Position numbers and translations under genes: made by a program
The notes under the pieces: model-generated
The model's input: only the letters and a program-made list of their open reading frames with translations
Databases searched by the model: none
What the model was told of the DNA's origin: nothing
DNA from: JANRLJ01 sp034437895
GTDB lineage: Bacteria > Chloroflexota > Anaerolineae > Aggregatilineales > Phototrophicaceae
Assembly (NCBI GenBank): GCA_034437895.1
Contig: DAOTTO010000417.1
Location: 1 to 11,101, forward strand
Direction of reading: 5' to 3'
Length of the DNA stretch: 11,101 nucleotides
Shown: one piece after another, positions 6,494 through 11,101 of the stretch
How the letters are laid out: each line of letters starts with the position of its first letter
Position numbering within the stretch: position 1 is the stretch's first letter

Positions 6494-6664
6494 ATGCGTG
6501 ATTTTTTCAATCGGTTAGGGATTCTAGGTGAACTGCTGCAATTTATGTGGCGGCGTAAGCTGTATTGGCTGCTGCCGATGATCCTGACGCTGTTGGTGTT
6601 CGCGGTATTCGTGCTGTTGAGCAGCGCAGGCGGATTAGCGCCGTTCATCTATTCGATCTTCTAA
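6494..6664 (+). CDS. DUF5989 family membrane micro-protein, 56 aa
   Basis: The ORF begins 10 nt after the carbamoyltransferase stop with an AGGGCG ribosome site 5-10 nt upstream. The product reads MRDFFNRLGILGELLQFMWR, then RKLYWLLP, one membrane helix at about 26-44 and the tail SSAGGLAPFIYSIF. This N-terminus (LGxxxELxxFxxxRKxxWLxP) is how I recognise DUF5989, a small family of unknown function commonly encoded next to carbamoyltransferases and SxtJ-like proteins. The basic W-R-R-K run before the helix suggests a cytoplasmic N-terminus by the positive-inside rule. Two stop codons (TAATAA) end it. It completes a three-gene operon. A shift to membrane recruitment of the enzyme or its substrate is an inference from context. 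Confidence 0.85.
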   Translation: MRDFFNRLGILGELLQFMWRRKLYWLLPMILTLLVFAVFVLLSSAGGLAPFIYSIF

Positions 6665-6695
6665 TAAGAAGTCGCAAGCGAAAAGTTGAAAATAC

Positions 6696-6770
6696 ACCTC
6701 ACCCCGCTAACCCGCAATAAGGCATGGTCTTGCTCCCCTTTCCAATTTGGAGAGGGGTTGGGGGTGAGGT
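6696..6770. repeat. Palindromic intergenic repeat, CCCCTTTCC...GGAGAGGGG type
   Basis: An outer ACCTCACCCC (6696-6705) is the exact reverse complement of GGGGTGAGGT (6761-6770). Inside lies an 11-bp hairpin (6735-6757) with CCCC / GGGG at its base and TTGG / CCAA at its tip, including one G-T wobble. The element has no ORF. It fills most of the gap between the DUF5989 gene and the 117-aa gene and belongs to the same broad type as the repeat at 1-96. Its hairpin may also stop transcription of the carbamoyltransferase operon, but no T-run follows. Confidence 0.75.
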
Positions 6771-6823
6771 CAAAAATGACTCTCATTCTTGAGAAACTGT
6801 TTGTATGCTGTTAAGGGCGAATT

Positions 6824-7177
6824 ATGAATCGTGATTTACTGGAAATTCTCGCGGTGTCGGTAGTATTCGGGGTGATATTTGGACCGTTGATTGCTCGCAG
6901 TTCATCGCGGCGGGAAAAAGTCTACGGCGGCACATTGGCGCAGGTCTTTCATATGATCGGCGCGGGCGCGATGGCGGGACTGCTGCCGGGGATATTCACC
7001 AGCCTGATCGTCGGCGGTGGATTCCGTGAAGCGTTTCCGGTAGCGTTGGGATTGCTGGCGACGAGCCTGTTTTCGATGCTGTTGTTTGCGATTGTGGAAA
7101 GACCCGCCCGCCATGCCCAGCAGCCCATCGAAGATCGCGGCTGGACGGCGGAAGATGCGCGGAAATCGCGGCTATAA
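6824..7177 (+). CDS. Small multi-pass membrane protein, 117 aa
   Basis: No family is recognised. Three hydrophobic segments are visible, at about 6-24, 43-65 and 70-91. The middle one is glycine/alanine rich (MIGAGAMAGLLPGIFTSLIV), a packing pattern common in helix-helix contacts. A soluble C-terminal tail (92-117) carries ERPARHAQQ and EDRGWTAEDARKSR. A short basic loop SSSRREK (26-32) follows helix 1. The ATG at 6824 has AAGGG 7 nt upstream (TTAAGGGCGAATT). It lies beyond the palindromic repeat and so is probably a separate transcription unit from the carbamoyltransferase cassette, although the same strand leaves readthrough possible. The function is unknown. Confidence 0.8.
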   Translation: MNRDLLEILAVSVVFGVIFGPLIARSSSRREKVYGGTLAQVFHMIGAGAMAGLLPGIFTSLIVGGGFREAFPVALGLLATSLFSMLLFAIVERPARHAQQPIEDRGWTAEDARKSRL

Positions 7178-7178
7178 T
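7173..7178 (+). promoter_or_regulatory. Candidate -10 element for hicBA
   Basis: A perfect TATAAT overlaps the stop codon of the 117-aa gene and lies 27 nt upstream of the hicB ATG. No convincing -35 box is present at 16-18 bp, so activity would need an activator or an alternative contact. It could be chance, since a TA-rich stop region makes this hexamer likely. Confidence 0.35.
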
Positions 7179-7204
7179 AATTCCATACAAATAAAAAGGT
7201 TACT

Positions 7205-7414
7205 ATGATGCGTCAAGTTATCATCACCCCGGACGAAGACGGCATTTACACAATTGAAGTACCGACTTTACCCGGCTGCATCAGTGAGGGGAGCACCATT
7301 GATGAAGCGATTGCCAACATCAAAGAAGCAATTGAACTCTACATTGATGTGCTTAAGGAAGATGGTAAGCCGATCCCTGAAGACCGTCTTGATTTGATGC
7401 TTGTCGTTGTATGA
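7205..7414 (+). CDS. hicB: HicB-type antitoxin, single-domain form
   Basis: This 69-aa protein is the HicB antitoxin, which binds the HicA toxin and blocks its RNase activity. It has the partial RNase H-like HicB fold: an N-terminal strand (QVIITPDEDG), the signature VPTLPGCISEGSTIDEA (19-35), then the helix NIKEAIELYIDVLKEDGKPI (38-57). It stops after this domain and lacks the C-terminal ribbon-helix-helix or HTH DNA-binding domain of longer HicB proteins. AAAAAGG lies 5 nt upstream of the ATG at 7205; the adjacent in-frame ATG at 7208 would shorten it by one residue. The gene precedes hicA and overlaps it by ATGA. With no DNA-binding domain, autoregulation must work another way or be absent. 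Confidence 0.92.
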   Translation: MMRQVIITPDEDGIYTIEVPTLPGCISEGSTIDEAIANIKEAIELYIDVLKEDGKPIPEDRLDLMLVVV

Positions 7415-7668
7415 GCCGCTTGCCCCAAGTTTCAGCGCGTGAGTGTGTTAAAGCATTACAACGTGGCGGTTTTATACAGCGGCGGCAAACAGGCAGTCAT
7501 ATCGTGATGCAGCGAGATGATCCTTACGCTGTTGCCGTTGTACCAAATCACAATCCCATCGGTAAGGGAACATTGCGTTCTATCATTAAACAAGCTGGTT
7601 TAACCGTAGACGAATTCCTTACTCTCTTAGAAGGGCGCAAAGACAAACAGACACCCGATACTGAATAG
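7411..7668 (+). CDS. hicA: HicA-type mRNA interferase toxin
   Basis: This 85-aa protein is a HicA toxin, a small double-stranded-RNA-binding-fold ribonuclease that cleaves mRNA on translation arrest. Visible features are the N-terminal helix SARECVKALQRGGF (8-21), the strand with the catalytic histidine in GSH (28-30), the strand VAVVPNHN (41-48), and IGKGTLRSIIKQAGLTVDEF (50-69), a classic HicA C-terminal helix. The predicted active residue H30 is present, so the toxin looks intact. A short KDKQTPDTE tail extends past the usual domain end. The start codon overlaps the hicB stop, so antitoxin and toxin are co-translated with antitoxin first. Roles in phage defence or stress are reported for the family, but none can be shown here. 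Confidence 0.93.
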   Translation: MSRLPQVSARECVKALQRGGFIQRRQTGSHIVMQRDDPYAVAVVPNHNPIGKGTLRSIIKQAGLTVDEFLTLLEGRKDKQTPDTE

Positions 7669-7708
7669 CTAAAGTGGATCACGCTTTGCCTGCCAGCTTT
7701 AATCGGGC

Positions 7709-7933
7709 TTATGCTTTAACCCTATTCATAAAATGCCCCATGTGGGTGAATTCTTCGATCTCATCATGCTCATTAGGAGTCAACTCGCCATTACGGTTGC
7801 ATTCTAACAGTACCAATGCCCGTTGCTCTATGACTTCTGGCAGCTTGAACGCGACAATTTCTTCCAGCGACGGCGCAGAGCCAAGAAATTGACTGATAGT
7901 GTGTGTAATCGTCAAAGGCGGCGCAACAGACAT
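7709..7933 (-). CDS. Small antitoxin-like protein without partner, 74 aa
   Basis: The product resembles a group of small proteins common in Chloroflexota and cyanobacteria that share LLExNRxGxLTPxExxEL and a helical C-terminus. Here the motif is LLECNRNGELTPNEHDEIEE (42-61), followed by FTHMGHFMNRVKA. An earlier LPEVIEQRA helix (31-39) precedes it. In that group the gene often stands before a nuclease-like or PIN/HNH gene and is read as an antitoxin-like partner. Here no such gene follows, because the stop lies 40 nt from the hicA stop and the two genes converge. It may be an orphan left after partner loss. The ATG at 7933 has only a weak Shine-Dalgarno sequence (AGAG right next to it). The identification is from the motif alone. 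Confidence 0.65.
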   Translation of the reverse strand: MSVAPPLTITHTISQFLGSAPSLEEIVAFKLPEVIEQRALVLLECNRNGELTPNEHDEIEEFTHMGHFMNRVKA

Positions 7934-7960
7934 CTCTAATTACTCTGTGTTGTTTGGAAT

Positions 7961-7966
7961 ATTATA
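7961..7966 (-). promoter_or_regulatory. Candidate -10 element for the 74-aa gene
   Basis: On the minus strand the bases read TATAAT, 28 nt upstream of the ATG at 7933. No good -35 box lies at 16-18 bp. The surrounding region is AT-rich. Confidence 0.4.
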
Positions 7967-8090
7967 TCGCTAAAAATTTACAAAATCGCATAGAGGAATT
8001 TATCATCAAAGGGGATTGGTTTTACGCTTACCCTGCCCCGCCGCCGCTGAAAAATCACGGCTGACGAGGCAGAGCAGATCAAGGATTTCT

Positions 8091-9998
8091 TTAGGCCGGA
8101 TTGGTTGCTATTGGTGTCGGCGTAGCAGTTGGCGTTTCCGTCGGTGTAGCTGTCGCCGTTGATGTCGGTGTTTCGGTTGGTGTTTCCGTTGCGGTAGTTG
8201 TTGGCGTTTCGGTTGTGGTGACAGTAGCGGTTTCCGTTGCTGTGCCTGTCGCCGTTTCAGTAGATGTTGCGGTTGCCGTCACAGTTTCGGTCACGGTAGC
8301 TGTCGGGGTAGCAGTTGCCGTCCCCGTAGTATCAGGTGTTTCGGTCACTGTACCTGTTACGGTTGGCGAGGCAGTTTCGGTCACTGTTGCCGTCGCCGCA
8401 AGTCCTTGTATCGTAAAGCTGCGCGTTTCCGAAGGTGTACCCACTCCGGCGCTCGTGACCGGAATCACCCGCCATTGATAAACACCCCCTGCTAATATGT
8501 TCGGAAGTTGTACGCTGCACGTCGTATCGCTGCAAGCGGCGGCACTCGCAAGCACCTGCCCATAAACGATGCCACTAGCAGAGGCAACTTCCACGTAATA
8601 GCTCTCGCTCTGCGCGACAACGCCCCAGCTCAAAACAGGCGGCGCATTATCCGGCAAAATTTCATTGGGCTGCGGCGCAATCAGCGCGGGACCAACCGGA
8701 TTCACATTGAACAGAAGGCCAGTGGTGATATTGGCCCAATTGCTCAAGCCACCGGGACCATACGCCTGCACATTCCAAACATAACTCCCCGAAGGCAGAT
8801 CGAGGTTGGGCGTAATATGGCATGTACCCGGATGCGGTGTACATTCTGGCTCAAGCGCCCAATACCATTGAACATGATAGGCAGTAAAGACGGGTGTCGT
8901 TACCCCTATCCATAACTGGTAAGCCAAGGCATTCGCTACTGTATCCCAAGTGAAAACAGGTCTCCCCGTGTTGATGGTGTCCAGCGGGGCGAAACCTGTG
9001 GAAGGCGCAAGCGGCGCGGGCAGATTTAACGGCTGATTGGTAAGCAGTGTGTAGCCGTTGTTAACTTCACCGCCTATCGAGCCGCCGCCTGCCGTGACGG
9101 CCTGCACAGCATAATTATAAACACCATTCGTCAGCACAACACGCGGCTGATAGGTGCAGCGTCCGGCTTCGCATGTCACCTGATCGCGGCGGACATTCTC
9201 GAACCAGACTTGCGCCCAAGTCGGCGCGACCCCGATATAAATGTTATAGCTGGTGGCAGTATCACCATCCCATGCCAAAATCGGCACGACTTGGCTGTAA
9301 TCCACCGTCAAATTAGTGACGAGGGCAGGCGCTAAAGCCATCAGCGTAAAGGCAGCGCTGCGCCATTCGCTGAGGTTTCCGCCAGCATCCCAGCCACGTA
9401 TATACCAGCGATAACCGCCGTTGACCAAGCGATAAGTTTCACTCAGGGTCGTCAAATCAATTTGGCAAATCGTCGTCTGGCAGTAAGTCGCCGCTGCCAG
9501 CGTTTCATTAATCGCCACCTCGCTGATGCTGTTTATCAGCACCAAATGGTAAAAAACGTTCTCCGTGTCATGCGACCACAGATAAAGCGGATTGCCAAGT
9601 AAATCGGTAATCGTACCGACAGGCGCGATCAATTGAGTCACTGGTGCGACAGAAGTCGCCGTTACGGTAGGCGTTAAATCGGGCGGCGTTGCGGTTAGCG
9701 TAGTAGTTTCGGTTGCAGTCGCCGTCTCGGTTGATGTCACGGTTGCAGAGGGCGTAGTTGTACCCTCCGGGGTAGTCGTTAAAGTCCCAGAATCCGTTGC
9801 TGTGGGAGTGGGTGTTTCGGTTACTGTTGGCGTTGGTGTGGTGGGTGTTTCGGTTACGTCTGTCGGTGTCGAGATTGTGGTACTTGTTTCAGTGGACGTT
9901 GGGGTCGGGGTTGGTGGAAGGTCAGTTTGACCGTAGGCTACTGAGAAGGGAATGAGCGCAGCGCTACATAGGATAAGTAAGATGAGTATTCGTTTCAT
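8091..9998 (-). CDS. Secreted protein with four Fn3-like repeats between Thr-rich linkers
   Basis: The ATG at 9998 gives 635 aa and has GGAG 8 nt upstream. A GTG at 10007 would leave that site no spacing, so I reject it. Residues 1-23 form a signal peptide (KR, hydrophobic LILLILCSAALIPFSVA, AYG cleavage site); the cysteine does not fit a lipobox. A Thr/Pro/Glu linker runs over about 27-115. Four Fn3-like repeats follow at about 122-219, 224-320, 327-432 and 435-531. Each has a W or Y-rich core, a G-x-Y-x-W/Y motif and a close cysteine pair (173/178, 276/281, 386/393, 489/494), suggesting a disulfide-closed hairpin. A second Thr-rich tract (532-635) ends at TNPA. There is no LPxTG or C-terminal membrane helix, so the protein should be released or held non-covalently. 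Its function is unknown; adhesion or an envelope role is inference. Confidence 0.88.
   Translation of the reverse strand: MKRILILLILCSAALIPFSVAYGQTDLPPTPTPTSTETSTTISTPTDVTETPTTPTPTVTETPTPTATDSGTLTTTPEGTTTPSATVTSTETATATETTTLTATPPDLTPTVTATSVAPVTQLIAPVGTITDLLGNPLYLWSHDTENVFYHLVLINSISEVAINETLAAATYCQTTICQIDLTTLSETYRLVNGGYRWYIRGWDAGGNLSEWRSAAFTLMALAPALVTNLTVDYSQVVPILAWDGDTATSYNIYIGVAPTWAQVWFENVRRDQVTCEAGRCTYQPRVVLTNGVYNYAVQAVTAGGGSIGGEVNNGYTLLTNQPLNLPAPLAPSTGFAPLDTINTGRPVFTWDTVANALAYQLWIGVTTPVFTAYHVQWYWALEPECTPHPGTCHITPNLDLPSGSYVWNVQAYGPGGLSNWANITTGLLFNVNPVGPALIAPQPNEILPDNAPPVLSWGVVAQSESYYVEVASASGIVYGQVLASAAACSDTTCSVQLPNILAGGVYQWRVIPVTSAGVGTPSETRSFTIQGLAATATVTETASPTVTGTVTETPDTTGTATATPTATVTETVTATATSTETATGTATETATVTTTETPTTTATETPTETPTSTATATPTETPTATPTPIATNPA
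8094..8405 (-). repeat. Low-complexity Thr-codon repeat, 3' tract of the secreted-protein gene
   Basis: About 100 codons consist almost wholly of ACN (Thr), GAA/GAG, GCN, CCN and GTN in short irregular TET, TAT and TPT units. On the plus strand this reads as an open frame rich in Val, Gly and Ala, which is a mirror artefact. The third positions vary between copies (C, A, G and T are all used), so the tract is kept for its amino-acid composition and is not a fresh tandem duplication. Confidence 0.85.
9654..9920 (-). repeat. Low-complexity Thr-codon repeat, 5' tract of the secreted-protein gene
   Basis: About 89 codons of Thr, Pro, Ser, Glu and Ala follow the signal peptide, with TPTPT near its start and TETPTPT and TSTETATATETTT later. 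It has the same composition and orientation as the tract at 8094-8405, so the two form diverged direct repeats flanking the four Fn3-like domains. Confidence 0.82.
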
Positions 9999-10170
9999 GG
10001 ATATCACTCCGTTAATTTAGCCGTATTGGTGCAATCCTGCGCGGTTTATACCCATGACACCAGCCGGTAACGATCATGACATTATTATCCTATTACTACT
10101 CCCCTTTTTAGCCTAAAAATACCCTAAATATTGTCTCTATTATGATAAGTATTAAATTTATTAATCTATA

Positions 10171-10198
10171 GGGCAGCAAATATGCTGCTGCCCTTTTT
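10171..10198. terminator. Strong hairpin with T-run next to the 59-aa gene stop
   Basis: GGGCAGCA (10171-10178) and TGCTGCCC (10186-10193) form a perfect 8-bp stem with a 7-nt loop. TTTTT (10194-10198) follows on the plus strand. On the minus strand the same stem comes straight after the stop codon of the 59-aa gene (10199-10197), but is followed by TATAGATT, a poorer tract. It is a textbook terminator for plus-strand reading and probably also serves the minus-strand gene, for which it is placed exactly right. Confidence 0.65.
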
Positions 10199-10376
10199 AG
10201 GACAAGCCGAGTATAACTGCCACCATCGCAGAGACGGCGGTCAGCGCCATGCGATAGAAATTGGATGCGGCCTGCGTGGGTTGGCTAAATCTGGAAGCCA
10301 TCTGACGTTGGCTGGCAGCATAGACCATATGGTTGCGGTAAGCGCGGTTTAGTTCGTAGTTAAATTCACCGTTCAT
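10197..10376 (-). CDS. Membrane micro-protein of unknown function, 59 aa
   Basis: The ATG at 10376 has GGGAG 9 nt upstream on the minus strand, so I chose it. The longer frame to 10439 (80 aa) adds 21 residues with no ribosome site. The product begins MNGEFNYELNRAYRNHMVYA, has a polar Gln/Arg/Ser middle (residues about 21-40) and ends with one hydrophobic helix (about 43-58, MALTAVSAMVAVILGL). It would be a tail-anchored protein, or one membrane helix with a cytoplasmic N-terminus. No family is recognised. It is divergent from the TPR gene, and a strong hairpin follows its stop, so it looks like a single-gene transcript. Confidence 0.72.
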   Translation of the reverse strand: MNGEFNYELNRAYRNHMVYAASQRQMASRFSQPTQAASNFYRMALTAVSAMVAVILGLS

Positions 10377-10477
10377 GATGTTGATCTCCCTTTTGTAGTG
10401 TGTTGTGCGTTCATATCTCTCTATACGCAGAACTTCCAAAAACGGTTCAAAACTCGTTTAGACAATTTTGATCTCGT

Positions 10478-10505
10478 TTGACTTGACATTCCACAACCTT
10501 ATAAT
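10478..10505 (+). promoter_or_regulatory. Sigma70-type promoter of the TPR gene
   Basis: TTGACT (10478-10483) and a perfect TATAAT (10500-10505) are separated by 16 bp, giving a start near 10512 and a leader of about 40 nt. An overlapping TTGACA (10483-10488) is a better -35 match but lies only 11 bp from the -10 box, so it is not used with it. Confidence 0.68.
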
Positions 10506-10552
10506 CATCATGACCCTTTAAAAATTCTAATAAGACAGGCGGAGACGCTAAG

Positions 10553-11101
10553 TTGGAATTCGACTCACTCTGGAATTATGATCAGCCCGCGGAAACCGAG
10601 CAGCGCTTTCGCGATTTGCTCCTAAAAGCGGAAAAAGACAGCACAACATATATAGAACTGCTGACACAAATCGCCCGCGCTCAAGGCTTACAAAAGCAGT
10701 TTGAGGCCGCTCATCAAACGCTTGATGAAGCCCAAAAACAGCTTAACGCGACGACAAAACGTCCCACTATTCGCTATCTGTTGGAACGGGGACGAGTCTG
10801 GAATTCGTCTGGTCAGCCGGATAAAGCTAAACCGCTGTTTATAGAAGCGTGGGAAGCAGCGAAAAATGCTAGAGAAGATCACTTCGCTGTTGATGCTGCC
10901 CACATGGTCGCCATTGTAGAAAAAGGCGAAATCGCTCTCGAATGGAATTTAACTGCGTTGGCTTATGCTGAAGCCAGCACAGATGCTCAAGCGCGGCAGT
11001 GGCTCGGTTCCCTTTACAACAACGTCGGCTGGACTTACCACGACATGACTCAGTATGACACCGCCTTAGATTACTTCTACAAAGCGCAAGCTTTCCGCGA
11101 A
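10553..11101 (+). CDS. Tetratricopeptide repeat protein, N-terminal part (runs off window)
   Basis: The reading frame is open from 10514 to the end of the window. I chose TTG at 10553 because GGAG (10541-10544) lies 8 nt upstream and no in-frame ATG precedes the first stop. The visible 183 residues begin LEFDSLWNYDQPAETEQRFR, followed by TQIARAQGLQKQFEAAHQTLDEA (46-68), LLERGRVWNSSGQPDKAKPLF (84-104), and YNNVGWTYHDMTQYDTALDYFYKAQAFRE (155-183), the last a canonical TPR unit. The LW-x-Y-x-x-P-A-x-[ST]-E-x-RFR opening followed by TQIARxxGL is a pattern I know from a group of soluble TPR proteins of about 260-300 aa. No signal peptide is present. TPR proteins act as protein-binding scaffolds; the partner is unknown. 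The C-terminus lies beyond the window. Confidence 0.85.
   Translation, partial: MEFDSLWNYDQPAETEQRFRDLLLKAEKDSTTYIELLTQIARAQGLQKQFEAAHQTLDEAQKQLNATTKRPTIRYLLERGRVWNSSGQPDKAKPLFIEAWEAAKNAREDHFAVDAAHMVAIVEKGEIALEWNLTALAYAEASTDAQARQWLGSLYNNVGWTYHDMTQYDTALDYFYKAQAFRE

Noticed and set aside
7979..8090. Gene remnant between the 74-aa gene and the secreted-protein gene
   Set aside because: Short open stretches exist on both strands, but none has a start, ribosome site or recognisable similarity.
8101..8478. Plus-strand frame of 125 residues made of Val, Gly, Ala and Ser
   Set aside because: It is the mirror of the Thr-rich codons of the secreted protein on the minus strand. The signal peptide, ribosome site and repeats support the minus strand only.
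9998..10007. GTG start at 10007 for the secreted protein
   Set aside because: The only Shine-Dalgarno sequence (GGAG) would touch this codon. It is correctly spaced for the ATG at 9998, which also gives a normal signal peptide start.
10052..10114. A 20-codon plus-strand ORF with a hydrophobic Ile/Leu tail
   Set aside because: It has no ribosome site or promoter and lies in the AT-rich upstream region of the secreted-protein gene.
10483..10505. TTGACA to TATAAT as the TPR-gene promoter
   Set aside because: The spacing is only 11 bp. The overlapping TTGACT at 10478 gives 16 bp and is preferred.

Overview
The window looks like a piece of a Chloroflexota chromosome, probably Anaerolineae-like. 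This is inferred from gene content, not from a marker gene. The clues are a DUF4058 protein, a carbamoyltransferase beside a DUF5989 micro-protein, a secreted protein whose repeats are joined by Thr/Pro/Glu-rich linkers, a TPR protein of a type I associate with this group, and several palindromic intergenic repeats. There is no phage, transposase, CRISPR or rRNA/tRNA gene. Every gap between genes is shorter than 300 bases.

Layout. (1) 1-2400: a palindromic repeat, then lutB and lutA on the minus strand, overlapping by ATGA. They are the iron-sulfur subunits of the LutABC L-lactate oxidation complex; lutC is not visible. (2) 2447-3310: a DUF4058 protein. (3) 3368-4178: a self-contained unit with a promoter, a leader hairpin, a 31-codon small ORF, a membrane-anchored 128-aa protein and an acidic 82-aa protein. 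The start/stop overlaps suggest translational coupling. No function is recognised. (4) 4247-6770: a carbamoyltransferase cassette. It has a 76-aa one-helix membrane protein, a 601-aa NodU/TobZ-type O-carbamoyltransferase and a 56-aa DUF5989 membrane micro-protein. A good sigma70-type promoter precedes it, and a different palindromic repeat lies on each side. (5) 6824-7177: a small multi-pass membrane protein. (6) 7205-7933: a hicB-hicA toxin-antitoxin pair converging on a 74-aa antitoxin-like orphan. (7) 8091-9998: a secreted protein with four Fn3-like repeats between two Thr-rich low-complexity tracts. (8) 10197-10376: a 59-aa tail-anchored-looking micro-protein, divergent from (9) a TPR protein that runs off the right edge.

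No single large new defence or biosynthetic system is visible. The parts that could be undescribed are the carbamoyltransferase with two micro-membrane partners and no biosynthetic genes around it, and the coupled small-ORF/membrane/acidic-protein unit. The many very small membrane proteins (56, 59, 76, 117 and 128 aa) stand out, and two (56 and 59 aa) come out below 60 aa once starts are corrected. Promoters, terminators and hairpins were found by eye and carry the confidence of such calls.
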